Positions 25,082-34,223 are shown, numbered from the stretch's first letter. The stretch: DNA of 64,000 nt from CALITV01 sp964415795 (GCA_964415795.1 CAYQBN010000001.1:124001-188000); one strand, 5' to 3'. Translations and numbers: made by a program. The notes: generated from the letters alone by a model not told the origin.

Positions 25082-26758
25082 TTGAAACCCTTCTTTCTTT
25101 TCCCATCGCTCCTTCTTTTGCCGCTGCTTCTTTCGGCGGCATCTCTCGATACGGCACTCTTTCGCGAGGTCGATGCCGTCATCCGCAAAGAGATGCGAAC
25201 CTATGAGGTACATGGCGCAGCAGCAGCCGTCTTCAACGAGAAGAGCATCCTTTGGCAAAAAGCGTTTGGTTTCGACGACGAAAATGAAAAAAGACTGGCG
25301 TCGCTCGACAGCCCCTACCGCATCGGCGGCCTCACCGAATTGTGGGTCGCTGCGCTGGTTCTCCAATTCTCCGATGAGAAAAAACTCGACCTTACCGCTC
25401 CGGTCACCCGATATCTTCCCGACCTGCGGCTCGCCGACGGAAACGAAAAGAGACTCACCCTCACCCACCTCCTCACCCATCACTCGGGGCTTCCCCTCGA
25501 TTGGTACGGCGAGAAAAACGATCTCAAAAACCTCCTTACTATCCTAGGTAAAGAGCGGCTCCTTGCGCCGCCGGGTACCCGACATCTCCGAAGCGTCATC
25601 GACTACGAACTCATCGGTCATCTTCTCGAACGGTTCTCGGGGAAAAGCCTCGATCTGCTCCTCGAAGAACGGCTGTTCTTGCCGCTCGGAATGAACCGGA
25701 GCCACCTTGCACGGAGCGACTGCCGCGATTCCCAAACAGGACCGGGGTGGCGCAGCGGCGACAAAGATATCTTGAGATTCGAGGACCCCCCCTGTCGTGC
25801 GCGCGCCGCCGGCGGCGGCATCTCCACGATCTACGACATGAGTCGTTTCATGCAGATGCTCTTCAACGATGGCTGGACCGGCGCCGGGCGAATTCTCTCA
25901 CACGAATCGGTCGCACGCATGCTCTCCGCGACTCATCGGTTTCCCGGCGATATAGCCTTTTCGCCGACTTTCGGCGGATACCACGACTATTTTCCCTTCT
26001 CTGCTCCGAACTTCGCCGCCATCGGCACCGCTGGCGGTTTCGTCACCCTTGTCGCCGCGTTTCCGGGACATAAGCTCGGCATTCTTATCTTCGGCAATAC
26101 CGAATCGTTCGTCCTCGGTGCTCCGAATGCGTCAAGTCACATTCTTGCGCTTCTCGGCAAATCGATCGGCATCACGACCCCGCCGGTACCGCCGGAGCGC
26201 CCGGTTACCCCTGCCGACATTGAACGGTTACGCCCTCTCCAAGGGCGCTATGTCGGTAACCGCGTCATGGTGGATGTCACCATCGAAAAAGACAAACCGG
26301 TCGTCCACTGGGGTACGCTGACGCTCACTATGGTTCCCGTCTCCCCAACACGGTTCCGGCTTGCCCAAAAGCTCTTTTTTTGGATTAAGGAATACTACAT
26401 CGATCTCAAGGAATCCCCCGATCGTTCGGTCGTAGCGCTCCTTTCGGTCCAACTCGACGAATATGGCTTTCCCCTTTCGGTCTTCCACCGGCCACCGCCT
26501 ATTACTTACCCCGACAGCGTAAAGTCGTTCATCGGCGGCTACCGTCCTGTCCCCGCGTCGGCAAAATTGGCGGCAAGAACCCGTTACGATGCGTTCCAGA
26601 TACGCTGGGACGGTCCGTGGCTCATTGCAGAAACCAATCGGGAAAAGATCCTTCTGGCGCCCTGCGGTGAGAACACCCTCTGCACCAACGACGCCGTTAT
26701 ACGCTTCTCCCCCAACGGCTCACAAATCGGGGCGATCGTCTTCGAAAAATGGTTCTGA
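25082..26758 (+). CDS. Beta-lactamase-fold protein with lost catalytic motifs
   Basis: A 558-residue exported protein (signal peptide about 1-20) with the overall layout of class C beta-lactamase/D-aminopeptidase-like serine hydrolases, including LTLTHLLTHHSGLP and the DYELIGHLLERFSGKSLD region. The catalytic motifs are changed: SxxK is GGLTE (G83, E86), the YxN place reads SVI (171-173), and the C-terminal HxG place reads TAG (T316). It is therefore probably not a hydrolase; binding or scaffold roles are possible. A beta-sandwich-like C-terminal extension (about 380-558) follows. The start codon is TTG, directly after the stop of the surface lipoprotein, so translation should be coupled. No terminator was seen before the convergent tRNAs. 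Confidence 0.8.
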   Translation: MKPFFLFPSLLLLPLLLSAASLDTALFREVDAVIRKEMRTYEVHGAAAAVFNEKSILWQKAFGFDDENEKRLASLDSPYRIGGLTELWVAALVLQFSDEKKLDLTAPVTRYLPDLRLADGNEKRLTLTHLLTHHSGLPLDWYGEKNDLKNLLTILGKERLLAPPGTRHLRSVIDYELIGHLLERFSGKSLDLLLEERLFLPLGMNRSHLARSDCRDSQTGPGWRSGDKDILRFEDPPCRARAAGGGISTIYDMSRFMQMLFNDGWTGAGRILSHESVARMLSATHRFPGDIAFSPTFGGYHDYFPFSAPNFAAIGTAGGFVTLVAAFPGHKLGILIFGNTESFVLGAPNASSHILALLGKSIGITTPPVPPERPVTPADIERLRPLQGRYVGNRVMVDVTIEKDKPVVHWGTLTLTMVPVSPTRFRLAQKLFFWIKEYYIDLKESPDRSVVALLSVQLDEYGFPLSVFHRPPPITYPDSVKSFIGGYRPVPASAKLAARTRYDAFQIRWDGPWLIAETNREKILLAPCGENTLCTNDAVIRFSPNGSQIGAIVFEKWF

Positions 26759-26764
26759 AAAAAT

Positions 26765-26839
26765 TGGCGACCCCAACCGGATTTGAACCGGTGCTACCGA
26801 CGTGAGAGGCCGGTGTCCTAACCACTAGACGATGGGGTC
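26765..26839 (-). tRNA. tRNA-Glu (anticodon CTC)
   Basis: A 75-base cloverleaf on the minus strand. The acceptor stem GACCCCA pairs with TGGGGTC, then discriminator G and an encoded CCA. The anticodon loop CTCTCAC within CCGGC/GTCGG gives anticodon CTC (one G-U pair). The T arm is CCGGT/TTCAAAT/CCGGT... with the usual TTCAA. It lies directly downstream of tRNA-Gln. Confidence 0.92.
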
Positions 26840-26850
26840 GCCTATAAAAA

Positions 26851-26924
26851 TGGATCCGGGACTAGGACTCGAACCTAGATAGACGGAGTCAGAATCCGTT
26901 ATCCTGCCATTGGATGATCCCGGA
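26851..26924 (-). tRNA. tRNA-Gln (anticodon CTG)
   Basis: A 74-base cloverleaf on the minus strand. The acceptor stem TCCGGGA pairs with TCCCGGA, followed by T and an encoded CCA. The anticodon loop TTCTGAC in ACGGA/TCCGT gives CTG. The T loop contains GTTCGAGTC. It begins only 7 bases after the stop codon of a protein gene, so its promoter must lie in or before that gene. Confidence 0.92.
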
Positions 26925-26931
26925 TCCTCTT

Positions 26932-27258
26932 CTAGAAGAAACGCGCCGTTATCCTGCCGTCTTCTTCTATGATGAGGAGCTTACGCCAACCGATCGTCTC
27001 CCGCAAGGTATAGAATGCGTAGATCCGAAACCCATTCTCGTTGATGAGAAGGTCGGAGCGCACCATCGAATCCTGCGCAAACCGTTGACGCACCCGCTTT
27101 ACCGCGGTATCGAAGTCGAGAGGTATCGAGTACACCTTCTCTCCCTTCTTCACCGAGTTCGCCGGAAGCCAGACAATGTAGAGGTCACGATCGGCGGCGA
27201 AAACTGCCGTATTCACCAGTAAAAGAGCTACCACAACGAGTCGCTTGTACCACGCCAT
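26932..27258 (-). CDS. Small exported protein of unknown function
   Basis: A 108-residue protein with a clear signal peptide (MAWYKRLVVVALLLVNTAVFA). The mature part (about 87 residues) has no motif I know; it alternates short beta-like and charged stretches and ends in ARFF. No ribosome site is seen before the ATG. It follows a lipoprotein gene on the same strand and precedes two tRNAs. Its 3' end shares a 13-base string with the adjacent tRNA-Gln. Confidence 0.65.
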   Translation of the reverse strand: MAWYKRLVVVALLLVNTAVFAADRDLYIVWLPANSVKKGEKVYSIPLDFDTAVKRVRQRFAQDSMVRSDLLINENGFRIYAFYTLRETIGWRKLLIIEEDGRITARFF

Positions 27259-27272
27259 CGCGTTTCTGTCAA
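27244..27272 (-). promoter_or_regulatory. Candidate promoter inside a gene start, for the tRNAs
   Basis: On the minus strand TTGACA (27272-27267), 17-base spacer, TACAAG (27249-27244). The start point (about 27237) falls inside the small exported-protein gene (ATG at 27258), so it could not express that protein from its ATG but could supply the two tRNAs about 310 bases downstream. Confidence 0.45.
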
Positions 27273-27331
27273 CAAAAAGCGCCTTTCGCGCACCTAACCA
27301 TTCGTTTTATCAAGACTTATCTGGAACGCGG

Positions 27332-28354
27332 CTACTTCTTTTCCGGAGTAGCGCCTTCCTTCTGGGCGCGCCGTTCCTGCATCGCCTTTATCTTCGCCTT
27401 AAGCCGCTTTTCCTTGTCCCAAAGCTCATTGAGCTGACGACGAGCTTCCTCGTCGGCCTTTCGCGTTTCTTCAATAAGTTTCCGCATCTTTTCGCGATCG
27501 ACGATCTCCTTCTTGAGGTCCTCTTCCGAAATGACATTTCCATCTATGAGATAAAACTCAAAAGAGGGAGGTTGTTGAGGATCCCACTCGGGCGGAATAT
27601 CTTTTATCTGAGTCTGGAAAAACTTCGCATCGCCGGGAAGAACGCTCGTACGAAGCCCTTCGTAACGCACATCGAGCACGGGGAAGAATTTCTGCACATA
27701 GACGACATCGCCGACTGCATCCTTGAGCTTTATCTTGACGCCGACCCGCACCATGTCGAGATCGCTGCTCGCGTTGAGAATGTTGCCCGAGACGATCGCC
27801 CAACCGGGCCGTTGAGGCATTGGATCGACCCGCACATCTTCGAGTTTGACAAGACCTTGATAGTTGGCAAGAAGTTCATCAAGCCGACGTTTAGCCTCCT
27901 TGTCTTCCTGAATGGCCATCATGTCCTCGTCCTGCTGGACTTTGAACTGTCCGTTCTCGTTGACGATATGAACATTGAAGATGAGCGTCTCGTCCTGATT
28001 CATGACATTTCCCATACGCCCCATATTGGAGGTGCGGCCCGAAGCCTCGATGAACTCACCGGTAGATTTTTCCTTGACGATGGTGGCGTAGGCCGTACGC
28101 AGTTCTTTGCCGATCTTGCCTTTATAGACCCGAGAGGCATATTCATGCCAATCGTCGCGGGTGAACACTTCCTTCATTTTCGTGGAAAGCATGGTGTCAT
28201 ACACCTCGTCCACCTTGCCATCACGGATGGCATAGAGGTAGTTCTGGATGAACTCGTCGAGCTGTTTTTCGATCGGAGGCTCGAAGAGTTTGCACGAAAC
28301 AACGAGCGCCGACAGGGCGGCAAAAAAGAAGAGGTTCCGGATGACCATGTTCAT
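27332..28354 (-). CDS. Lipoprotein with C-terminal coiled coil
   Basis: A 340-residue lipoprotein (lipobox VVSC, C21). The first part (about 25-130) has features of NTF2/DUF-type proteins with an FIQNYLYAIRDGKVDEVYDTM helix; the middle (about 165-260) is beta-rich and speaks of a domain like FxLYD/Ig (VRVDPMPQRPGWAIVSGNI...); the end (270-340) is a highly charged coiled coil. GGAGG precedes the ATG by 5 bases. The function is unknown. It lies 77 bases after the glycosyltransferase gene and may share its transcript. Confidence 0.75.
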   Translation of the reverse strand: MNMVIRNLFFFAALSALVVSCKLFEPPIEKQLDEFIQNYLYAIRDGKVDEVYDTMLSTKMKEVFTRDDWHEYASRVYKGKIGKELRTAYATIVKEKSTGEFIEASGRTSNMGRMGNVMNQDETLIFNVHIVNENGQFKVQQDEDMMAIQEDKEAKRRLDELLANYQGLVKLEDVRVDPMPQRPGWAIVSGNILNASSDLDMVRVGVKIKLKDAVGDVVYVQKFFPVLDVRYEGLRTSVLPGDAKFFQTQIKDIPPEWDPQQPPSFEFYLIDGNVISEEDLKKEIVDREKMRKLIEETRKADEEARRQLNELWDKEKRLKAKIKAMQERRAQKEGATPEKK

Positions 28355-28431
28355 GGGGCCCTCCTAATAACGACCTTATTCAAAAAGTTCCTTGCTCCTT
28401 TAGCCTGTATGCGCCAACTATATCGTCTCTT

Positions 28432-29418
28432 TCACCGGTGTAAAGATTTTATTTCCGCGGGTACACCGATCGTTTCCTTGATACGATATGGGGGCTTATC
28501 CTGCGATTCGTGGTAGGTGCGCATGAGCAGTTCGGCAATGAGACCAAGAAAAACCGACTGCACGCCGAGGATCACGAACATGGCCGACATGAGCAAAAGC
28601 GGCGACTCGATAAGCGACGCACCGGTCGAAATCTTCATCGCGACGAGATATATGACGATCAAGACCGCGAATGAGACGAGCGCCATGCCGACCATGCCGA
28701 AAAGGTACAACGGCTTATGGGCATAGGTGGAAAGGAACTTCACCGTGATGAGGTCAAGGACCACTTTGAATGTCCGTTCTATACCGTATTTCGATTTTCC
28801 GCGCATGCGTGGGTGGTGATGCACCACCATCTCGGTTATCCGCGCACCGTTCTGATAGGCATAGGCCGGCAAGAAACGGTGCATCTCCCCGTAGAGGGTA
28901 AACCCTCTCAAGAATTCGAGCCGATATGCCTTGAGCGAACAACCGTAATCGTGGAGACGGCATCCGGTCGCCCACGAAATGAGAGCATTGGCGAGACGCG
29001 ACGGAACAGTGCGCGTGAGAAAGGTATCTTGTCGGTGCTTCCGCCAGCCGCTCACTACATCGTACCCATCGTTGAGTTTCGCGAGAAGCGCCGGGATGTC
29101 CTTGGGATCGTTCTGAAGATCGGCGTCGAGAAAAACCGCCACCGTCCCCTGTGCATGGGCGATGCCGGCAGCGAACGCAGCGGTTTGACCATAGTTGCGC
29201 ATAAAGCGGATCACCCGCACTCGGGGATCGTTCTCCGCAATGTGCTTGAGCAAGGAAAAGCTCTCGTCGCGGGACCCGTCGTCAACATAGATGACCTCGG
29301 CCTTGTGCGGCAGATTCTCCAGCACCTCGGCGATGCGCCGGTGAAGCTCTAAAAGATTCTCTTCCTCGTTATAGACCGGTATGATGATCGAGAGCGATTC
29401 GGGCGAAGAGGCGACCAT
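28432..29418 (-). CDS. Family 2 glycosyltransferase, polyprenyl-phosphate type
   Basis: A 328-residue protein with an N-terminal GT-A domain: SIIIPVYNEEENLLELHRR, the metal-binding DAD in VAVFLDADLQNDP, and YGCSLKAYR. Two hydrophobic C-terminal segments (about 240-310) anchor it in the membrane. This layout is that of GtrB/ArnC/DPM1-type enzymes that load a sugar on undecaprenyl phosphate for transfer on the periplasmic side. The sugar and acceptor cannot be read. It starts right after the stop of the PepF-like gene (4 bases apart), so it is co-transcribed with the exporter and the peptidase. Confidence 0.9.
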   Translation of the reverse strand: MVASSPESLSIIIPVYNEEENLLELHRRIAEVLENLPHKAEVIYVDDGSRDESFSLLKHIAENDPRVRVIRFMRNYGQTAAFAAGIAHAQGTVAVFLDADLQNDPKDIPALLAKLNDGYDVVSGWRKHRQDTFLTRTVPSRLANALISWATGCRLHDYGCSLKAYRLEFLRGFTLYGEMHRFLPAYAYQNGARITEMVVHHHPRMRGKSKYGIERTFKVVLDLITVKFLSTYAHKPLYLFGMVGMALVSFAVLIVIYLVAMKISTGASLIESPLLLMSAMFVILGVQSVFLGLIAELLMRTYHESQDKPPYRIKETIGVPAEIKSLHR

Positions 29419-29422
29419 GCGC

Positions 29423-31342
29423 TCACTTCTTCCCCTGCGCGTTTTTCTGAACGGTGAGCAGGCCGCGCAGTTCGTTGAGCCGTTCGCGGAACATCTTCTC
29501 GGTAAGTTGGTACGGCTCGTCGCTCATCATATCCACCCCGGCGGCGCGCAGTATCTCGAGCGGCGGCCGCGAACCGCCCGCCATGAGAAGGTTCTCGACA
29601 TACTGTTGGGAAGGAAGCGCCCCGTCGAGGATCTTGGTCGCCAGCGTCAACGACCCGACGAACCCGACAACATACTGGAACACATAGTAATTATAATAGA
29701 AATGGGGAATATACGACCACTCGACGGCATACCGGTCATCCATCTCGTAGAGCCCTTTAGCCGCCCCGTAGTACTCGAGATTTATCTCCTTGTAGAGGGC
29801 ATTCAGCACATCGGGGGTGAGGGGCGAACCTTTCTCGACGATGTCGTAGAAACGCTTTTCGAACTCGGCGAAGAGCGTCTGACGATAGACCGTGCCGCGG
29901 AGCGTTTCGATGAACTGATTGAGGAAGAAGATCTTTTCGTCGGCGCTTTTCGCGTTCTTGAGGAGGTAGGCCGAAAGAAGCTGTTCGTTGAAGACCGAGG
30001 CGACCTCGGCGACGAACAGGTTGTAGTCGGCGGTCGGGAACGGCTGGTACTTGTTCGAGAAGTAGGAGTGCATCGCATGCCCCATCTCGTGGGCGAGCGT
30101 CGTGAGCGACTCGTAGTCATCGGTCCAGTTAAGCAGAATATAGGGATGAACCGCATAGGCGCCACCGGCGCAGTAGCCACCATCGGCTTTCCCCTTCGCC
30201 GGATAGACATCTATCCATCCCGATCCGGGGGTCATGCCCTGTTTCATCGCTGCCTTGAATTCATCAGGCATAGGCGCCATGGCTGCCATGACGATATCAG
30301 CCGCCTTTTCAAACGAATAAGTCTCTTTTGTCCGTACCGTGGTAAGCGGCACATAGAGGTCATGGAAACGGACCTTGTCCACACCGAGGATATCTTTCTT
30401 GAGAGTCATGTATTCGTGGAGCGCCGGAAGGATCGTCCTGATATGGGAGACGAGAACATCGTAGAACTCGGGCGGCAGCTCCTTCTCGAAGAGCTTCTTT
30501 TCGAGCGACGAGTTGAACTTGCGGAGCCGCGCATCGGTCCAATAGTATTTGGTCTGGTAGGTGAGCATCTTCGCGAAGGTGTTCCGATACTTTCCATAGT
30601 TGTCCCAGAAGGCCTCGAAAAGCCGTTTACGATCGGCCGCATCGAACATCGAGCGATATTTGACATACATTGAGTCATCGAGCGTTATCGTCGTGCCGTC
30701 GCTGAAGGTGAAGAGAGGCCGTACCATATCGGCGGTCGTAAAAACAGTGTAGGACTCGTAGGGAGCGTACCCGACGCCAAGAAATTCGGCGAGGACCTTC
30801 TCCTCGGCGGAGGTCAAGGTGTGGGCCCTCCACCGGCGCGCCTCACCGACAAAGCGACGGTAGTCATTGAAAGCCGGATCGGTCAGGTAATCCTTTATAG
30901 TCTCCTCAGGAAGAGTTTGAAGTTCGGGTACAAGATAACTCGAGGCCGCGGCAAACTGCGTATAGAGGTTCTCGACTCTCCCGGACATCTTTTGTGCCTC
31001 AGGATTGTTCATATCGCTGTCGCGGACGCGTCCTGCGTAGGCGTCGAGGTTATAGATGAGCCGCATCGCCTCGAAGTAGGTCTTGAGCGCGACACGCGCC
31101 TGTTCTTTCGATCCGAGCATGCCGGCAAAGCCCTTGACCTGCGTGATGAGTTTCTCGGCGATGCCATAGTCGTCCTCGAAATCCTTTTGCGTCGCGTAGA
31201 TGTGCGCGGGTGCCCATTTGTACTTATCCGGGATATCGGCCCGACTTCTCTCGGGACCTGCCGTTCCTTCTCCGACGGCAGCCGGACGGCAAGCACCCAC
31301 GAGCGCCATACAAATGACCATCATAATCGCTCCTCTTTTCAT
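29423..31342 (-). CDS. pepF: PepF-like M3 oligoendopeptidase, exported lipoprotein
   Basis: A 639-residue metallopeptidase of the M3 family. The zinc site is HEMGH in TLAHEMGHAMHSYF, with the downstream glutamate in the ...NLFVAEVASVFNEQLL region. PepF normally acts in the cytoplasm on peptides of 7-17 residues. Here the N-terminus MKRGAIMMVICMALVGAC is a signal peptide with lipobox (C18), so the enzyme is lipid-anchored outside the cytoplasm. The ATG at 31342 has GGGAGGAAAGG upstream; the frame open to 31705 covers the exporter gene and is rejected. It sits between the RND exporter and the glycosyltransferase. Confidence 0.92.
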   Translation of the reverse strand: MKRGAIMMVICMALVGACRPAAVGEGTAGPERSRADIPDKYKWAPAHIYATQKDFEDDYGIAEKLITQVKGFAGMLGSKEQARVALKTYFEAMRLIYNLDAYAGRVRDSDMNNPEAQKMSGRVENLYTQFAAASSYLVPELQTLPEETIKDYLTDPAFNDYRRFVGEARRWRAHTLTSAEEKVLAEFLGVGYAPYESYTVFTTADMVRPLFTFSDGTTITLDDSMYVKYRSMFDAADRKRLFEAFWDNYGKYRNTFAKMLTYQTKYYWTDARLRKFNSSLEKKLFEKELPPEFYDVLVSHIRTILPALHEYMTLKKDILGVDKVRFHDLYVPLTTVRTKETYSFEKAADIVMAAMAPMPDEFKAAMKQGMTPGSGWIDVYPAKGKADGGYCAGGAYAVHPYILLNWTDDYESLTTLAHEMGHAMHSYFSNKYQPFPTADYNLFVAEVASVFNEQLLSAYLLKNAKSADEKIFFLNQFIETLRGTVYRQTLFAEFEKRFYDIVEKGSPLTPDVLNALYKEINLEYYGAAKGLYEMDDRYAVEWSYIPHFYYNYYVFQYVVGFVGSLTLATKILDGALPSQQYVENLLMAGGSRPPLEILRAAGVDMMSDEPYQLTEKMFRERLNELRGLLTVQKNAQGKK

Positions 31343-31362
31343 CGCCTTTCCTCCCTCGCGTT

Positions 31363-33786
31363 TTATCGTTCTCGATGCCAACGATACAAAATGATGGGGA
31401 AAAACACAAGTATTGCGATCGTGACGCACCCCATGCCGATCGAGGCGACCATTCCGATCGAGATGACCCCTTTGTGCGCCCCATAGAGAAGACTCAAAAA
31501 ACCGATAAGGGTGGTAAGGGAACTGTAAAGGATCGCCCTGCCCGTTTCCACCAGCGTCCGTTCGATCCCCGATGCTCCCTCTTCTCGAAAACGACTGTAT
31601 AGATGGATCGCGGCATCTATGCCGATACCGATAATAGTGGGAAGAATGACCATGTTGAAGAGGTTGATCTTCATACCAAAGAGCGCCATCACGCCACACA
31701 TCCACAGGATACCGGCGATAAGCGGCAGATAGACGATCGCCGCCGCCTTCATCGATCGGAAAGTGAGAAGAAGCAGGAAAAAGACCGCCGAAAAGGCGAG
31801 GAAGACCGCAAGCGGCGCCTCTTTTTGCAGGACCTCTTTGACGTCGGCAAGAAGCAGGTAACTGCCGTACAGTTTGTGCGGGCGCTCCTTGCCCTGTACC
31901 ACGCCGAACTCGCGCTTGATGTCGAGAACGCGACTGATATCCGATTTGTTGCCAGTGAGCATCACCATGACGAACTTCCCGACACTTCCATCACGCTCGG
32001 TCAGCTTGTCGCGGATCCAGCCGGGGAGATCCTCTTCGACGATCGGTTCGGTAACCTGCAGAAGCGGCATGATCTCCCGCTCGAGGCGTTCCTTGGCAAC
32101 ATCAGGGAACAACTCCTTTTTCCTTTCGATGAGGCGGCGGATCCGAGCGATGACGCGTAGCTTTTCCTCCTGATCGGAAGGGACGAAGTTGGACAACGCG
32201 AAGATGCCTCGGATATGGATCGAGGTTTTGCCTTCCTCCTTCATTCGGTAGAGTCGCTCAGCAACGGCGTATGCCTCCTCTTTCGAATCAGTGAGGTAAA
32301 ACGACGGCATACTTACCGAAAGAGTATCTTTATTTTCGCTTCGGAGCAGCTCCGTATACTGATTGATGATACCTGCAGGGTCATATTTGCGCTTGAAAGA
32401 AAGATTATCGAGGTTGTATTCAAATCGCAGGAAGAAGAGCGCCGCCATACCAAGCACCGTGAGAATCATCGGCACCAAGAGCACCCACCGTGTCTCTCGA
32501 AGAGAACGATAAACTGTCGCCAGAAAGGTGCTCTCCCGCAAATCGACGGGAAGCGGCCGAATCCGCTCAAGAAACAACACGAGCGGCGGAAGAACGAGAA
32601 CTGTCATGAGAAGCGCACAGACCACGCCAACGCCCGCAACGAGGCCGAAGTCGGAAAATCCCCTGAATTCTATGAAGAAAAGGGTAAAAAACGCCGCAGC
32701 GGTCGTCAGGGTGCTCGAAAGGAGCGGACGCATAAGTTTCTTGAATGCCTCGGCCATCGCATCGAGGGGCGAAAGGCCTTCTCTCTTTAGTTCCAGGTAG
32801 CGGCTGAAGGTATGTATCGCGTAGTCTATCCCAAGGCCATAGAGCATCGCGAAAGAGAAGGCCGAGATGAGATTGAACTCGCCCACGAGGTACTGCACCG
32901 CGACGATGCCGGTGACCACGCCCAGCGACAAGGGGAAGAAAATGACGATTACCGCACGGAGCGTACGGAAAAGGAATACCATGAGCGCGACGAGCAATAC
33001 GATACACAGGCCTATAGTTTCAACTATGTTCCCGCGTATCTCTTCGACCTCGCGGATGCGGTGACGATAATAACCGCCGACCTCGACCTCGACGCCATAG
33101 CGTTCCGGGTGTAGCGCCGCGACCTCGCCGTCGAGGAACGATATAACCTCACGGATCGTTGCGAGATCGGTGTCCCGGCCGGCGGGACGCACTTTCATCT
33201 CGACATAACGCCCCTTTTCGGCGGTGAAATAGCGCGATATGTCATAGCGTTTTTTGCTCGCCTCTATCCGATCCATGATGCGGTCGAGTTCCGCCTCAAG
33301 AGCCTTCTCCGAAGAAATGGTCTCCTCATCCCCGTTTTCTGAGGGATCGAGCGCGAGCCCTCGTTCTATCTCTTTTCCGATGGCCTCTCTGACCTTCTGC
33401 TCCGCCTCTTCGAGTTCGCTGAGGGGAACGAGAAGAAGCGCCCGCTCCTCGAGGTAGGCAATATCACGCTCGAGTTCCACGAAACGGACCCTCTTGTCAC
33501 CGACGATACGGTCCCGTAAATCAGAAAGGAATCTTACATTGTTCTCAAAATGATCCGATCGGACGACGACCTGCACATTCGACGAGGTGCCGATGCGACT
33601 TTCGAGATATTCGAGATCCTTGACCGTCTCGTTTTCGCCGCTGAAGAGCGCCTTGAGGTCGGTATCGAGCCGAAAGTGCGTCGCAAGGAACCCTATCTCG
33701 ACTACGAGCAGGGATACAAAGAAGAAGGTGACCATTCCGGCGTGACGCGACGCGAAGGCACTGTAGCGTTTCGTCAGCCGTTCCAC
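31363..33786 (-). CDS. RND/MMPL-family exporter
   Basis: An 807-residue protein with two halves of about 6 membrane segments each and large periplasmic loops after the first segment of each half. The hallmark GxD motifs are visible: MLYGLGIDYAIHTFSRYLE in the first half and TIIGIGIDAAIHLYSRFRE in the second. MMPL/HpnN-type RND proteins move lipids such as hopanoids or other hydrophobic compounds toward the outer membrane. No partner TolC or membrane-fusion gene is present. The start codon is GTG with AAAGG upstream. Substrate unknown. Confidence 0.88.
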   Translation of the reverse strand: MERLTKRYSAFASRHAGMVTFFFVSLLVVEIGFLATHFRLDTDLKALFSGENETVKDLEYLESRIGTSSNVQVVVRSDHFENNVRFLSDLRDRIVGDKRVRFVELERDIAYLEERALLLVPLSELEEAEQKVREAIGKEIERGLALDPSENGDEETISSEKALEAELDRIMDRIEASKKRYDISRYFTAEKGRYVEMKVRPAGRDTDLATIREVISFLDGEVAALHPERYGVEVEVGGYYRHRIREVEEIRGNIVETIGLCIVLLVALMVFLFRTLRAVIVIFFPLSLGVVTGIVAVQYLVGEFNLISAFSFAMLYGLGIDYAIHTFSRYLELKREGLSPLDAMAEAFKKLMRPLLSSTLTTAAAFFTLFFIEFRGFSDFGLVAGVGVVCALLMTVLVLPPLVLFLERIRPLPVDLRESTFLATVYRSLRETRWVLLVPMILTVLGMAALFFLRFEYNLDNLSFKRKYDPAGIINQYTELLRSENKDTLSVSMPSFYLTDSKEEAYAVAERLYRMKEEGKTSIHIRGIFALSNFVPSDQEEKLRVIARIRRLIERKKELFPDVAKERLEREIMPLLQVTEPIVEEDLPGWIRDKLTERDGSVGKFVMVMLTGNKSDISRVLDIKREFGVVQGKERPHKLYGSYLLLADVKEVLQKEAPLAVFLAFSAVFFLLLLTFRSMKAAAIVYLPLIAGILWMCGVMALFGMKINLFNMVILPTIIGIGIDAAIHLYSRFREEGASGIERTLVETGRAILYSSLTTLIGFLSLLYGAHKGVISIGMVASIGMGCVTIAILVFFPIILYRWHRER

Positions 33787-33821
33787 GATCCGCGCCTTTA
33801 TTCTCTTATTAGAGGAAAAAA

Positions 33822-34223
33822 CTACTGATCGCCGTCGTAGTAAATGGTCTCACGATCGGCCACATAGGCGGCGATGAACGCCTCGTCCTCTTTCGAGATG
33901 TTGACGAATTTCATCCCCATTCCCGGCTCCACGCCCGGTCCTATCGCCTCGAGTGTCCGCGTCCACACCACCTCGGCATCGGCCGTTATTTCACGCCCCT
34001 GCAAGGTAAAGGTAATACGAAGCTTCGATCCGACCGGCAAGACACGGTGCGTCGCAAGGAAAACCCCCCCCTGCGAGATGTCCTGCGTAATGCCGGTATA
34101 AAAGTTGTGCGGACCACCCTCGCTTACCTCGAACGAAACCTCGATCTCCGCGTCCACACGCGGCGATTTACGAAGGAACTTATAAATGACATCGTCCTTA
34201 TCACGCTTGATCTCGTCGGCCAT
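33822..34223 (-). CDS. PilZ-domain protein
   Basis: A 133-residue protein with a PilZ domain (about 15-125). The c-di-GMP-binding residues RxxxR are RKSPR (start of the domain) and the second motif is DISQGG (D/NxSxxG), so ligand binding is expected. The sequence around SQGGVFLATHRVLPVGSKL and EPGMGMKF resembles the myxobacterial PilZ paralogue family. The operon promoter lies just upstream (GGAGGAG ribosome site). PilZ proteins relay c-di-GMP to surface polysaccharide, motility or secretion systems. Here it leads an operon with an exporter and a glycosyltransferase. Confidence 0.92.
   Translation of the reverse strand: MADEIKRDKDDVIYKFLRKSPRVDAEIEVSFEVSEGGPHNFYTGITQDISQGGVFLATHRVLPVGSKLRITFTLQGREITADAEVVWTRTLEAIGPGVEPGMGMKFVNISKEDEAFIAAYVADRETIYYDGDQ

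Noticed and set aside
27279..27291. Short hairpin GCGC-GAAAG-GCGC followed by T5 on the minus strand after the lipoprotein gene at 27332
   Set aside because: Only 4 base pairs in the stem; too weak to call a terminator.
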